64,000 nt of DNA from Tricholoma matsutake (Eukaryota > Basidiomycota > Agaricomycetes > Agaricales > Tricholomataceae): the NCBI GenBank assembly GCA_026075535.2, contig AP026539.1:5332001-5396000 (forward strand). Reading direction: 5' to 3'. A program made the position numbers and the translations under genes. The notes beneath the pieces are model-generated. The model had not been told where the DNA came from, did not search any database, and saw only the letters and a program-made list of their open reading frames with translations. Positions 20,487 to 33,099 of this stretch are shown one piece after another. Numbering within the stretch: the first letter of the stretch is position 1; each line of letters begins with the position of its first letter.

Positions 20487-23400
20487 CTAAGTTTGAATCT
20501 CGAAAGTAATTCCGAGAGAGTCTCTAAATTTCCTGAATAGGACAGTGCCAAGGTTCTTTGTGAACATGTCAGCCGGATTATCACTTCCAGGAATGAAAAT
20601 GACTGTGACTTTGTCATTTTCTATGCATTCGCGGGTGTAGTGGTAGCGAATGTCTATATGTTTGGTCCTTCTTTCCTGAACTGGATTTGATCCAATAAAG
20701 ATGGATCCCTGATTATCAGCGCAGATTGGTACATGCTTCAGTGTATATCCAAGTTCCTGGAATAAGGACTCTATCCACACTATCTGCTGACAAGTGTCGG
20801 AGAGAGCCATATATTCGGCTTCTGTGGATGACAGTGCTACAGTTTTTTGTAAACGGGACTGCCAGCACACAATGCCACTCGCCAGAGTAGCAAAGTAACC
20901 CATTGTAGATCGGCGCTTGACAGTGTCAGCTGCCCAATCAGAATCTGTGAAGGCCTGCAGCCCCTCGGATTTCTCTCCATCATAGACTATACTGTACTTC
21001 TGGGTTCCCACCAGATAGCGCATTATGTACATTGCTTTGTCTAGATGTTCTTGGCTAGGATTAGCCGAGAATTGCGACATCTTGATTACCGTGTAAGCGA
21101 TATCAGGTCACGTTCCGAGCATCAGATACAATAAAGATCCGATCACAGACTGATATTTCGATCTAAGCACCATGTTTGGCGTTGCTGTGTTCTCCGATGG
21201 TTTGTAGCCAGTCGGGAGCGGAGTGGGGGCAACTTTGGCATTTGTCATCTCGAACCTCTTGAGCACTTTGGCGAGATATTCTGTTTGATCGAGTTTGACT
21301 TTTGTAGCAGTCTGGGTGACGCGCATGCCTAAGAATTCCATGACTTTTTCAGTACTACGGCACTCCCAATGCTTCAGGCAAGCATTCTTCTTTTCATCCA
21401 CAAGTTTCTTGTTCTTGCCCATGAACAAGCCATCGTCAACATAGACTAGCGCAATAATGATGCTGCCTGTCTTAGGATCCTTGTGTATGAAGATGCCAGC
21501 ATCAGAGCTGGCGCGCACAAACCCAATGGTGTGCATAAATGCCTCTAGCTCTTTCCACCATGCTAGTGAAGCCTGTTTAAGGCCATACAATGCTCGGTGT
21601 AAGCGCATTACTTTGCGCTCTTTACCCTCGAGTCTGAAACCCTCAGGTTGATCCATATAGATCTCCTCATCAAGTTTGCCATATAAAAATGCGGTTTTTA
21701 CATCTAGACCGGTCATATACATGCCTTCTAGAGACGCAAGGGCAAACATGAGGCGTATGGTCTCGTAGTGGACTACTGGTGAGAAAATCTCATCAAAGTC
21801 AACGCCTTCGACTTGTGAAAAGCCTTTGGCCACGAGTCTGGCTCGTTTTCTTCCGTCCGATTTCATGGAGAAAACCCATCTATTTTTGATCATTTGCCAA
21901 TCATGTGGAAGATCGACGATATCATAGACTTGTCGCTTGCGAAGAGCCTCTAACTCTTCACGACAAGCCTGTTTCCACTCAAGTTGCTGCTGCCGGGGTA
22001 GGCGCGCAATATCGCAAAATTGGTTTGGAACTAGGCTTTTTCCGCTTGATGGTATGACTGCTTTTGATAACAGCCAGCGGATAAGCTCATCTCCACCTTC
22101 CTTGGTTATCTTTTTAATATAACCTGCTTCATCCAGTCCCCCCATTGGGTAATCATGTTCTTGATTATTGGAATCGGGCACACTCTCATGGGGTGCCAAA
22201 CTCGGTCCAGTAACCGGTTCTTGCTGTTGAGGTCGTGGTCGTGTTCGGTTATGATCTGAATCTTGACCCACAGACTTCTTCCAATATCGATCACGCGCAA
22301 TGTCTCTCTCTATGTCAGAGGGGAGTCGCTGTTCTCCATAGGTATTGCTGGGACGGTTTGGGATTTTCCTCTGCCTGCCTGATCGACGGGGCAATTGCTG
22401 CCATTCCTGTTGATCTTCACGTCTTGGACGAAAGTCCTCAGTGTTAACTGGAGGCGGCAGAGGAGGAGCGTTAGTCACATCGTCATGCACCTTTTGCTTG
22501 CTTGGTAAATCATCATCATCATCTTCTGATGATGGAGGAAGGGGCGGATTTTGTGGTGGTATAGGGTCATCGCCATCCGTTCCAGATGAGTGGTCGTCAT
22601 CTTCTGGTTCTGGAGGTGGAAAATCACCAAGGTCTGTCTTGGCAGGAGTTTTAGCTCCGGGACATCGTTTCATCAAATAGTGCCATGGCACCAATGAATA
22701 TTGCGCCATTTTGTCGCATGAAACGATATGCTTTAATGCCATCTTCTACTCCAAGGTACGTCATTAACTCCGATCGAGGAGATAATGTTGTTGGACATTT
22801 TTCCTTTGGTAGATAGACATAAGCACCGCAACCAAAGACCTTCAGATTGTTTAGATCTGGGCGGACCTCTGTCAGGTGTCAGCCATTTCAGGCGCCTTAT
22901 TGGGGTTTGGTTGTATAAATGTGTTGCATGTTCTATGCAAAATTCCCACCATGATTGTGGTAGACAAGCAGTGAATCGCAAGGTTTGCGACTTTTCCATT
23001 ATTGTCCTTATGGCGCGCTCTGCACGCCCATTCTGTTGATGAACGTGGGGTGCAGACATCTCTATTTTGATGCCTAAGTCCTTGAGCTGTTTTTGTAGCT
23101 CACGATCCTTGAACTCCCCTCCTGGATCGACACGCCAGCGCTTGATTGTAGCACCATATTGGGTTTTAGCCATCGCTTGAAATTGTCTAATTGCTGCAGC
23201 AGCGTCAGATTTCTTTCTGAGACATTGGACCCAAATATGTGACGTTTTGTCATCCAGAAATACAATGAAGTATTTATGTTTGTGGTACGATAGTACCAGG
23301 AGTTCCTTTAGGTCGGAATGTATTAATTCAAAGGATTTGTCAGCTCGTGAGTCTGACTCAGGAAAAGATTTTGAGGTCATTTTCCCTTCTGCACACCCTG

Positions 23401-24283
23401 GACATATAATTTTGTCTTTAGGAATAATTAAATTCCTTGGGAATTTTATGGTGCTTTTAGGCATTTTCCCTAGCGCCTCTTTGGATGGGTGTCCAAGTCG
23501 CCTATGCCAAGTCAAGTAGTCAGCGACATAAATGGTCGCGACATTAACCTTTTTGGTGCTCAATATATGAGTCCGAGCCCAATAGATTGTGTCATTCCTC
23601 CTTAGAGGGACACAATGCATGATTGGGTTTCCATGCTCGATAAATGAAATGTGTGCAGAGGAACCATGCACATCACTTCCATCTTGTAAAAAGACCCCCA
23701 TTGACATCAATCGAGTATTAATGTCGGGTATGTAGTAGATGGGGTATAATCGCGTTTCACGCGTCTCTGACTTCCCATGACATACTACCTGGTGTTTAAT
23801 GAAGACTGCTCCTTTTCCTACTATATGAGTAGTACCAGTGGCCGTTTGGACCAAGGTAGAGTCCTTTCTCGGTAAAGGCTCGTAAGAAGCGAAATCTTTT
23901 ATTTCACCAGTGAAGTGTTTTGATGCGCCTGAATCCATGATCCAGTCGGCACCTTTCTTACAATCTCCCTTTGCACACATAGCACATATATTAAGATCTA
24001 AATAATTCCATGATACATTTAATAGCGGTAAAATTTCACATGAAAAGTTCGCTGTATTCATAGGAATATTAATCTTAGTGCTTGTGGCAGGGAAAAGGAC
24101 TGACCTGTCATCATATGCCCCTGTATCAAGGGGTTCATCGACGAGCATTTCGTCGACGGCTTTCCACACTTCCTCATCAGACACCGGAGGTTCAGATCCG
24201 AGGGAGATGGTATCGTCTTCTACCTCCTCGATCCTAGACTCGGGTTCTGGTTCTATCCTTCTTCTCTTTCCTTCTCGCACCAT
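20487..24283 (-). pseudogene. copia-2 pol (protease, integrase, reverse transcriptase, RNase H)
   Basis: Domain order is that of Ty1/copia: protease (DWIMDSGASKHFTG near 23940), GAG-pre-integrase (LTWHRRLGHPSKEA), integrase (IHSDLKE, FIVFLDDKTSHIW, APHVHQQNGRAERAIRT, 23.4-22.9 kb), reverse transcriptase (KNRWVFSMKSDG, GLDVKTAFLYGKLDEEIYMD, ALVYVDDGLFM) and RNase H (ADTVKRRSTMGYFA, STEAEYMALSD, KHIDIRYHYTRE). Defects are a frameshift near 22870, another near 22660, and a TGA at 21108 replacing the conserved Arg of GTRPDIAY. With gag it would form one polyprotein for reverse transcription and integration. Confidence 0.9.
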
Positions 24284-24301
24284 CAGGTGCTCTTCCAGCG
24301 G

Positions 24302-25366
24302 TCACAGATTTTTCGCGCTGCGCAGAAGTTGCATTTGCTTGAGGGTGTCTCGAGCTTGCTGATATTTGGCATAAACTGAATGAGAGGTAGAGGCTGCGCC
24401 CATATATGCCTGTGCAGGCGGTCGGCGGCAAGGATCCCTTGTGGGAGTGTGTTCGCATCTTTCGATGCGCTGTATAAGCAGCATCGGCGGTATGATGGTG
24501 CCATTACCATTTATGGTGGTATAGGCTTTGGAGGCGAGGTGGGTATGTTTATCCTTTGGCTTCTCCTCCTTAGTCTTTCTGTCCCCATGTCGTCCACGCT
24601 TTCGGGACGAGTCTCCGTTGCTGTTTTGCCCTTCTTTGGGCTGCCATTTGGGGTTTCCCCCTTTGCGCTTAACAGCAGAAAGTTTGTTGGCCTGAGGCTG
24701 GCCAGCGGGCTTTCCTACTGCTGTGCGCCTTGAGGCTTCAGCGACAATGGAGTCCTTGACATGTTTAAATGTCAAGGCGCTAGTAGCGGTTGTGTTAAGG
24801 ACCGTTGCGGACAAGGAATCGTACTTGCACGGCATCGCAGCAAGTAGAATCATTGCTTGCACTAGCTTGGGGATGGCGACGTTAGCAGCTGTAAGGCACT
24901 CAAATTTGTCTGCCATTCTAGCAATCTCCAGTGCGGGGTTCGCAGCCAGGATCTTGATCACTATTGCAGACCTAAAGTCCGCGAAGACTTGGGAGGGGCC
25001 ATCCACACCATAATTGGTGCGAATGAGATCCCACACCTCCTCAGCAGTGTCCTTTGAGTTGGCACGCTGCCAAATGGAGGGGGCCAGGCGGAGCACTAGG
25101 CTACCAATGGCCTGGTCATTTTTGTTGCTCCAGGTCTGGAGCTTGGCATTAGCATCCGCTACCAAAGTAGCGTTCGTCGCCGTCAAGGGAGGTGCCGGGG
25201 GCGGTTTTTGCTCCGCCCCGCTAGTTATTTGCCAGAGGCCCTGAGACCTGAGCCACGCCTTCATTGAGTCAGCCCATTGAATGTAATTTGATCCGTCGAA
25301 AGTTTGAACGAGTTTCTCAAGAGTTGAAGACATGATTTTGTGGTGGCAGCTGTTAAAAGCGCTCAA
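24302..25366 (-). CDS. copia-2 gag
   Basis: 354 residues. The N-terminal half has the retroelement gag (UBN2-like) pattern: LVQTFDGSNYIQWADSMKAW, then AEEVWDLIRTNYG near residue 120. The C-terminal half is Lys/Arg/Gln-rich (RKRGRHGDRKTKEEKPKDK). I see no CCHC knuckle. The gag is followed in the same frame, after one TGA, by pol, so this stop is either a C-to-T hit in CGA or the point where the polyprotein normally separates. It would package element RNA in cytoplasmic particles. Confidence 0.85.
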   Translation of the reverse strand: MSAFNSCHHKIMSSTLEKLVQTFDGSNYIQWADSMKAWLRSQGLWQITSGAEQKPPPAPPLTATNATLVADANAKLQTWSNKNDQAIGSLVLRLAPSIWQRANSKDTAEEVWDLIRTNYGVDGPSQVFADFRSAIVIKILAANPALEIARMADKFECLTAANVAIPKLVQAMILLAAMPCKYDSLSATVLNTTATSALTFKHVKDSIVAEASRRTAVGKPAGQPQANKLSAVKRKGGNPKWQPKEGQNSNGDSSRKRGRHGDRKTKEEKPKDKHTHLASKAYTTINGNGTIIPPMLLIQRIERCEHTPTRDPCRRPPAQAYMGAASTSHSVYAKYQQARDTLKQMQLLRSAKNL

Positions 25367-25582
25367 TCAGTCTTTTTACTCAATAAAGCACGTTTAACGT
25401 TCTCAGGAGAAAACACTCCTTCAGAGTGGTTAACCCTAGTCAACCTAGGTTTTATGTGCAGCTCGCAGGGAGCGCAATGCAGCTCACGAAGAGCGCAAGG
25501 TTATAATTTGGAGACGATGAAGTCAACGTCGTTCGCAGCCAATTAAGGCGCGTTCGCGACGTGCCCAGCAGGGCCCATAACC

Positions 25583-25856
25583 TGTTGGAGCAGACTATAT
25601 ACGCTGCACAGTGGAAGAGACAACACGTTCCTTACAACCTACCTGGGGTTTACTTAGACTTACAGCTAGGGTTAGCAGAGGTAAGAACCCTGTATTCCTA
25701 CTATGGTACAGGTTCTCCTTATATACATAATAATAAGGATGTCACATGACTCAGGAATGTGTTTACCGCATGTATGTGCAGTAAGCACAGTAACATGCGT
25801 ATGCTGCATGTATTGCCTCATGTATACAGCATGCATCACTGGGATTAATTTCAACA
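25583..25856 (-). repeat. 5' LTR of copia-2
   Basis: 274 bp, TG/CA ends, adjacent on the inner side to the primer-binding region at about 25565-25582. Confidence 0.92.
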
Positions 25857-26627
25857 ATACTGTCATTTTTGTCACCAAAATTGAAGCTTGAAATGTGTTG
25901 TGGAAGGAATTATAGCACCTGCACACCTGCCAGGCAGTTATGTCCTGATTTCTGACTTTCAAACCACACTTGGCTTTTATTCTTGGTGGAGAAATTGTTT
26001 AAACACAGCATGTCAATATTACTTGCTATTCAAATGTAAATCTAAGCTAGTTTTCAACTTGCAATAGATGGATTTCAAGACATAGTTCAGAATTATGCAT
26101 GTGACTAGGGTTCACCAAGGGTTTTCAGGGGTTTTGAGAACTTTAAAATGATTTTGTAAATTATGAGTTCAATTCAACAGCAAATGTTTTAATGCACTAA
26201 GAAAAAGGATAGGTAGTAACCCTGTCAAGATTGCTTCCAAAGGCCAAACCCAGCAGAATGTCTTCTGAACCAATACTGCCCAACGCGTTGTACAAAACCC
26301 ATGGGTTAAACACCAAGGGTTCAAAGTAATCATAACCTCAGAGTTTGCAGGGGATAATATATTTTAACAGCTAGAAATTAATGTTCTTGCATAATGTTAC
26401 ATGTGAATATTAATGCTAAGCATATGAAAGAATGTCTGATAAAGATTTTGACAAGGGGTACCCGGGATGTGAGCAACGACACAGGGTTGGTAAATTTTTT
26501 TGAGAGGAAGTTGAGGACGCCCTCCCCCCTCATGGGATATCACTACTATATTTGGAAATAATTACATAATCTTTTTTTAAAGATTTTTGCTCACCTTCAG
26601 CCCACAGTGATTAGGGCTGCGCACCAT

Positions 26628-27795
26628 TGATGATACTCAACCCGGGAAAACCACCAAAACAGCCGATGAGGCAACCAATGATATTTGCGACAAGTCAGAG
26701 GAAGGGTGCGAGATGTTCTGAATGTTCGTGGTCCAACCTATGAGCAGATAACTAGTTGGTACTAGTCGTGAAGGTAGTGCTATAGGAGATGAAGGTGTTT
26801 GGTGCAGTCTGATCGAGTATCAATCAATATTGAGGACAATCGACAGTGAACAATGTTGATGGTCGAAGTGTGAATTCCAAGGACCTTTTGATAGGTCAAT
26901 AGTATACAAAGGCTATAGCCAATGGCTAGGATGTGTTGGAATGGTTGCTAGTGCTAATGACAAGAGGATTGAAGGAAGATCGAGGATGCGATGATTGCAG
27001 AGGTTTCTTGTCGATTGAGAAAACTTGTAGAGACTTAGATTGTTTTAGAAGATTGATTGGATGCTTAGAACTGTATACGAGACAATAGGTGAAGATGATT
27101 TCTTGTTTTTCCAAGTAGATACTACAGAGTTTTATATGTTTTAAAAGAAACTTTCTAAAATGGTATAAGAAACATGTGTAGAACATGAGGCAAAAGATAT
27201 GAGTTAAGGCACAAGACCAAGAAGGAGACTGGAATCTGAACAAGAAAGAGATGTATCATATGATGAAGGAGTAATAAAGGGAAAGAACTAAAAATGGACT
27301 GTCCTTTGTGTATAAACTGTGCTAAGTCTCGCAATAATCCATCCAGCGGGTTCTGTATGTGATAGGGACTTGGAATGAGGCTGACCTACTATCAGCAGGT
27401 TTGAGCACGAGTTGGAATACTTTCTGGCACATGGTATTCCACCATATAGATAACAAATGCAGTGCCCGATGTCACTAGTAGTCTCTCAATATCAATCGAT
27501 AACGCTTGACAATGGTTGACGATGTTCGATCGCAGTCACGGCTGTTCGAAGTTGATTGGGGATGTTCGATGGTCGTTTAGAGGGATCTTAGGGGCTTTCA
27601 ATGTAGTCCTAAGGTTGTGCAATGTGGATTCTCAGTATGATCGATGTCGCTGGTGATGTTTCAATGGGGTCAATATGATATCGCGATCGATAGACTGGGT
27701 CACGCTGCGTCTGGGACTTCATAGGAGTTAGCTGATGTGATTAGAATGTGGTTAAAATGGTGTATCGGCCCTTGAGCTGAGGCGACAATCTATCA
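26628..27795 (-). repeat. 3' LTR of gypsy-B
   Basis: 1168 bp. On the plus strand it starts TGATGATACTCAAC and ends ACAATCTATCA. The flank is CCAT (26624-26627), paired with CTGT beyond the other LTR. The purine tract AAGGGGGAGGA adjoins it on the minus strand. Confidence 0.9.
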
Positions 27796-27932
27796 TCCTC
27801 CCCCTTACTGAAATTCTGACCATCCCAGTCAGTCAAACTGAAGTAACCAGGTCATGTGACATTGTTGATTGTTGATTTAAGACATGTTGTGGTTCGAACT
27901 TCTCTCTTTCCATTCGATCTCTTTCATTGATC

Positions 27933-29095
27933 ATGTCTATCCTTGCAGAGCTCGCCATTCCCATTCTCAATCACACAAAATCGATGCCCAAGGCTGGCAA
28001 AGCCGAAGACCTTGACTTCGAGGTATGGGGTCAAGTCTTTTGCAAGAAATTGGTATGTTCTTCCCTTTTCTTTGTTCAATCTGCTTCCTGACATTGTTGA
28101 TAGGCTGAATACGACGATCTGATCAGGTTGTTCAATGAGGCATGCAACGACCGCATGCAGGCGACATTGGACAAGGCAATCAGCCTATTCACACCATTTG
28201 CTCATGAGGATTGGGTTTTGTGGGGTGGGAAGTATCTTTTTGAGGAGTATTTGAGGAAGATCAAGGAAGAGAGGAAGAGAGAGGAGGAGAGGGAGGCTCG
28301 GCAAGTGGCTGTCAAGGCGAAAGCAAAGAGAATCGAGGAGTGACAGGACGCACTGATCAAGGCATGTCGAGCATTCTTGGCCAAAGTCCAGGCCAAAACT
28401 ATTTCGAAGGACGATTTTTGCGATCGGACTGCCATGCTCAAGATCATGCGCCTCTCGATCAATCGGGACGAGGCCCCGGACAAAGAAGAACCTCTGGTTG
28501 ATGACCTACCAGTCATTGAGCAAATTGTCAAGAAGAGGAAGGCAGATGAGGTGAGCTGATCACCTTCCATGGGCTGGTAAGTCGTCATTTTCTTTCAATA
28601 TTGTTCAGGCTAATCATGCTTTTGATATTGCTTTAGTGTGATCATTGCACAGGACTGAGGACATCTCTGGAATGCATCATTGAGGAGGGCACACCCAAGT
28701 GCAAGAGATGCACTCAAGGGCTGCAGGGGTGTTACTGGGAGGGAGTAGATTACTTAGCGGTACACATCCGGGCTATCCAGCCCATCCAAAATGTGGAGGC
28801 CGGGCCCTCAAAAGTTGACGAGCACCTGAAACAAACAATGAAGATGAAGGGGAAATTGGCTGAGAAGGACAAGGGGAAGGGGAAGGGGAAAGCTAGAGAG
28901 CAAGAAGTCAAACCCAAGGTTGTGGGTCTGGTCGAGGGGACATCGATGGCGGTGGATGATGAGATGACACAGCCAGACGCAACCAGACTCCATTGTTGAT
29001 ATCTTGTGGAAGTGCTGGTGCGAAAAAAGCTGGAGGTGGATGTTTTAATGGAGGAAATCAAGGTTTTGGAGAGGAAGTGGGAGGAATCCCAATAG
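27933..29095 (+). CDS. antisense accessory gene of gypsy-B: coiled coil plus six-Cys cluster
   Basis: This gene runs opposite to gag-pol. Exon 1 opens with ATG at 27933 (motif LDFEVWGQVFCKKL). An intron of about 51 bases (28053-28103, GTATGT to GATAG, CTGAC branch) leads to exon 2 with a charged coiled coil (KIKEERKREEEREARQ). A TGA at 28341 stands at an Arg-like position. A second intron ends at 28636 and opens a cysteine cluster CX2CX8CX8CX2CX6C (CDHC near 28637, CKRC, CYW). A Lys/Gly-rich linker and a Leu/Val/Glu coiled tail follow to 29095. The cluster resembles Zn2Cys6-type binuclear clusters. No function is known to me. A DNA-binding regulator of the element is a guess. The same layout occurs in gypsy-A. 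Confidence 0.65.
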
Positions 29096-29415
29096 AAGTT
29101 TGTTGTACTGTTTTAATTTTATCATTTTTGTTGTGTCTGAGCAAGATAAGTTTGAAATGAGAAATATTGTGCATGCTTGAAGCCAAGAAATGTAAGATAT
29201 ATGCAAAAAACATAGGAGAGAAAAAGAAAAAGAAAGTAAGATGGACGATTCATCAAAATGAGACATAGGGGAAAGGCTCAGAACTCCTTCATAGCCGAAA
29301 AACCCCGTCAAGCTTGCGCGAACATGTTTCGAACAATATTGCGACTTGTAATAGTACACTGTTATAAAATTGAGAGTTTGTTTCAATATTGCAAGTAGAA
29401 AAAAGAAAAGAAAAA

Positions 29416-32400
29416 TGGTCTATTCGTCTTCGTCGAGGTCAGGAATGCCTTCGTCGATGTCTCTGTCGACGTCCGATGTTGTTCAAAGTTGTTCGAGTCG
29501 ACAATCATCGATATCAAAGAAGTTTGGAGGAAGGGGAATAAATTTTCATACTAGATAGGGTAGAACTCGGAAAGCAGCTACTGGTCGATGCAGAACTGAA
29601 CCATCGAGCTCGCAAAGAATATAAGCACCACCGTAGTTTCATGCGATGACAATGAGTGGGCCGAGATATCGAGCTCGCATTTTTTGATTAAGAGCTTTCT
29701 CAATCTGTGTGATTCACATGAGTATGAGGTCACCTTTTTCAAAATTGTAGTCTCAAATCATTCACTTGTGAATTTCTTCAAAGCGTTTCACAGCTTCTTG
29801 TCGAGCGGTGTAGACTCTAGAGTAGAGTACTTCAAGATTGGTCAAGCATTTCTGTAGTGCGATAGCACGTCGGGTGATGAGATCAGTGGAGGACAGTATC
29901 AAATCGGGGGATCATTGGAGATATGTCGCTTCTGAGATGTTGAGAGGGATGAGTGGATGAGAACCTGTGATCATAAAATAGGACGAACAGCCCATTCATT
30001 TTTGAACTGTTACCCGTTCTGCCCAAAAGACCGAGTAGGTCCCAACTGACCATCGAGTTTGATTGCCATTGATGGCCTTGTAGAGTGACTGTCATACATC
30101 GAAGTGGGCTCGTTCGACGAGGCCATTGGTGCAAGAATTGTAGCCACTTATCCGAATGTGATTGATATGATATTGCTTCACCAAGTATTTGAGAGCAGCA
30201 AGAAATGCTGGGCTGTTGTCAGTAATGATCTTATAAAGCGAGCCCCATCGACAAATGATTTCTTTGAAGATCCAATCACCAATGGTCCTTGCTGTTTCAT
30301 TGCAAAGCATCCTGAACTCTGGCCAGTACGATATAGAACATTGACCTTGTACTACATAGCAATATCCACCAGAAGGCAGCATGTGCATTGTATCAATGTA
30401 GACTTTTCCAAATAGAGGGGTGGGAGTGGCGATGATTGGTGGAATAAGAAGATTTCAAGTTTGTTGCAACTGACAGTAGTGGCATGTTTGGATGTACCAT
30501 GCGATATCGGCTTTCAGGTTGGGCCACCAGAATTGTAGGGTGACATGAGACTTTGTGGCAAAGATCATTTTGTGTCCAATATGGTCGTGTGATGACTGGA
30601 TAATATCGATATGATGTTCTGGAATCACAATGATCTTGTGTTCTCTGTGATGATCTTTTCGCCATAGTTTTCCGGAATCTATGAAGAACTCGGTGCAATA
30701 TCGAATGAAGGTAGCGTACTCGGTGTCTGATACATTTGGGGGTCGCACCATATTGTCTAACCATCTATGAATGCACCGTAATTGTTCGTCTTCTTTCTTT
30801 GCTTTGTCCAATCGAGGTACGTCTTCATATGAAACATCCTCCCCCTTACTGAAATCTGAGGCTTGGGCGAAAGTGGAATAAGTCACATGAGAGGGGAAAG
30901 GTAGAATTGAGATTGGGTTGATTTGGTGAATGAAACCGTGTAGTTTGTCAATCCAGTCACTGAATTCTTCTTCTACTTCGACATCATCATCTTCAGTTTG
31001 TCGAGGATGACGCGAAAGACCGTCCGGCCCATGGTGTGTACCTGCAACATGAACTAGCATGAAGTGGAACATTAGAATGGAAACAATCCATCGGTTGATG
31101 CTAGCGCTAGGCGCGATATTGGGATTTGAGAGCATGCCTTTGATATACCTCACATTGACCTTGATGATAAGGTTTCATACCCCTATCAAATATAAACGAA
31201 GTGCACCAAGAGCTCGATATAGACCATAAAGTTCTAGTTTTGGTTGCGAGAACTGGGATTCGCAGTTGTTGAGTGTGATGGAGCTGAATTGACTGTAGTA
31301 TCATTTTCGAGGGTTATCGCAGTCGCATTGCGCTAGGAAATAGCTGATCGCGATGCTTGATGTATTGACTGCAAGGATGACTGGGGTGTTTGAGGTAGAG
31401 TCAATTGCTTGAATTGCTGGTGAGTTTAGGAGTGCTTGCTTGAGATCTTATTGCGCTGCTACCTGAGATGGGCCAAATTTGAAGGGCACATCTTTTTGAG
31501 TAAGGTTGATTAGCGCAGCTGCTTGATGTGTGAAACTTTGAATAAAAATTCGACAAACTCCAATCATTCCTAAGAATGCCTTAACTTCCATGAGCGTACG
31601 ACATGGACCCCACTTCTGAATCTTATCCATATGCATTGGGTCAGCCATTCGACCTTGAATATTGCATCGATGACCTAAAACGATTATTTCGGGGACACAA
31701 GCAAATAACTTTGGTCTCGAGAATGTCCCACCACAATACTTCATGCGCTGGATGATGCAATTTAGGTTCTCGAAATGCTCCCATACAAATCATCGAATGC
31801 CTGAGTTGTCGATGATCATTTTGTAAGACCCACTGATCGTTTGATATATCGATTTCGGACCCTTCACTGGTGTGTCATCGATATAAGGGATTGTAATATG
31901 AGGGACTTCAGGTTGTAGGATGAAAGTGACATTGTCGTGTAGGATTGGAACTGAGTTCGTCCAACCCATCAGTAGGGTGACAATTCGAAGTGCACCAAAT
32001 GGGGTCTGGAAAGTTGTTAGATCTCGAGAAAATTCAGATACGAGCCTTTCGTCGAATGCAACATATAAATCCAACATTCCACCACAAGCGCATCCTCCAA
32101 ACTGTTTGGCTAAATGCTTGGGGATAGGGACGATGCCTGAGTGCTGAATTGTAACTTGGTTTAGCGGCTCAAGACTGTGGACTATTTGGAGTGATTTTGC
32201 ATCTTTCTTCACAATGCAAAACCATCGCGATCAGTATGACGAGTTTGATGACTCGTAGACTCCTGCTTCGATCTTCTTTTTCAGCATCTCGCAGATCTGT
32301 TCATACAAACCAGGCAGTATGGGGATACTGTGTTCAACCCAAGGAGTGTGAGGGACGACTGGAAACTCGATAGAGGGGAAGAAATCTGGTCGAAACCTTC

Positions 32401-33099
32401 CTCATTCATTTTCCATCCATGCAAACCCTACTTGCTGGTTTCGAATGAAGTCATGCATGAGATCTCGTTCTTGAGGCCATAGAAAATCACCTGGATGATT
32501 TCAATCAATGATGTTTTTGCATTTGAGGTTATATCGGGGAGTTGGTTTGAATATCAGAGGATGGGGATTTAGTGGAGGCATGTCTTTGAGGAGATCACCC
32601 TCGATGTGTCAAATAATTTGAAATTGATCGGGTAGTCCAGCAACGATTGGATGGACCTTCTGTGTGACTGGTTTATACTTTTTCTTTGTCGATAAATAAC
32701 TAGACTGGTGATTGTTGGAAATAAATGAGGAAGGGGAAACATATGATGAAGAAGTTTTCATAGGTATAAACACCATTGAGGCATTTTGAAGAATGTGGAA
32801 CTCGTTGCACGCAGATAAATATAGGTCAGAAAGCATTGCAGATAATTCTTCAGAGGAGTCAATTTCGGGGATTTTTGCAGTGCATTCGATAAATATAGGA
32901 GTTAGAAGAGTTGAACAAAATGATGAAAGTGCACTGTTCCAAAATTTCATTCTCTAATGCTGAAAATCCTCATGAACTACCTTTTGATGATGGTGCAATC
33001 TAGGGATTGAGGGAATGGTAGCGGTCTGAGTTGAGTTCAGATCGTTTGGGCTTTGTTCCAGTAATTTCTAATGACACTTTCCATTAAGACGTCAAATGG
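29416..33099 (-). pseudogene. gypsy-B pol: reverse transcriptase, RNase H, integrase
   Basis: The RT is recognisable by SRWFCI-VKKDAKSLQIVHSLE (a TGA before SRW sits where the family has Arg), FGGCACGGMLDLYVAFDE and the YIDDTPVKGP active site near 31870. The RNase H region follows. The zinc-binding and integrase core appear as HDHIGHKMIFATKSH, FWWPNLKADIAWYIQTCHYC (about 30540), and ITDNSPAFLAALKYLV with NGLVERAHFDV (about 30180-30100). The tail ends near 29416 with LPPNFFDIDDCRLEQL. I see no chromodomain. Multiple stops and frameshifts are present. A second copy of the polypurine sequence lies at about 30837-30855. Confidence 0.85.

Larger units (their letters stand above)
20181..25856 (-). 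mobile_element. Ty1/copia retrotransposon copia-2, nearly complete
   Basis: Two 274-bp LTRs (20181-20454 and 25583-25856) begin TGTTGGAGCAG and end TTTCAACA, with a perfect 5-bp duplication ATACT (20176-20180 and 25857-25861). On the minus strand the primer-binding region GGTTATGGGCCCTG follows the 5' LTR, and a purine tract (GAGGGGGGG) precedes the 3' LTR. I see four LTR differences, all at CpG. Gag and pol are almost complete, making this the youngest element in the window. Confidence 0.93.
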
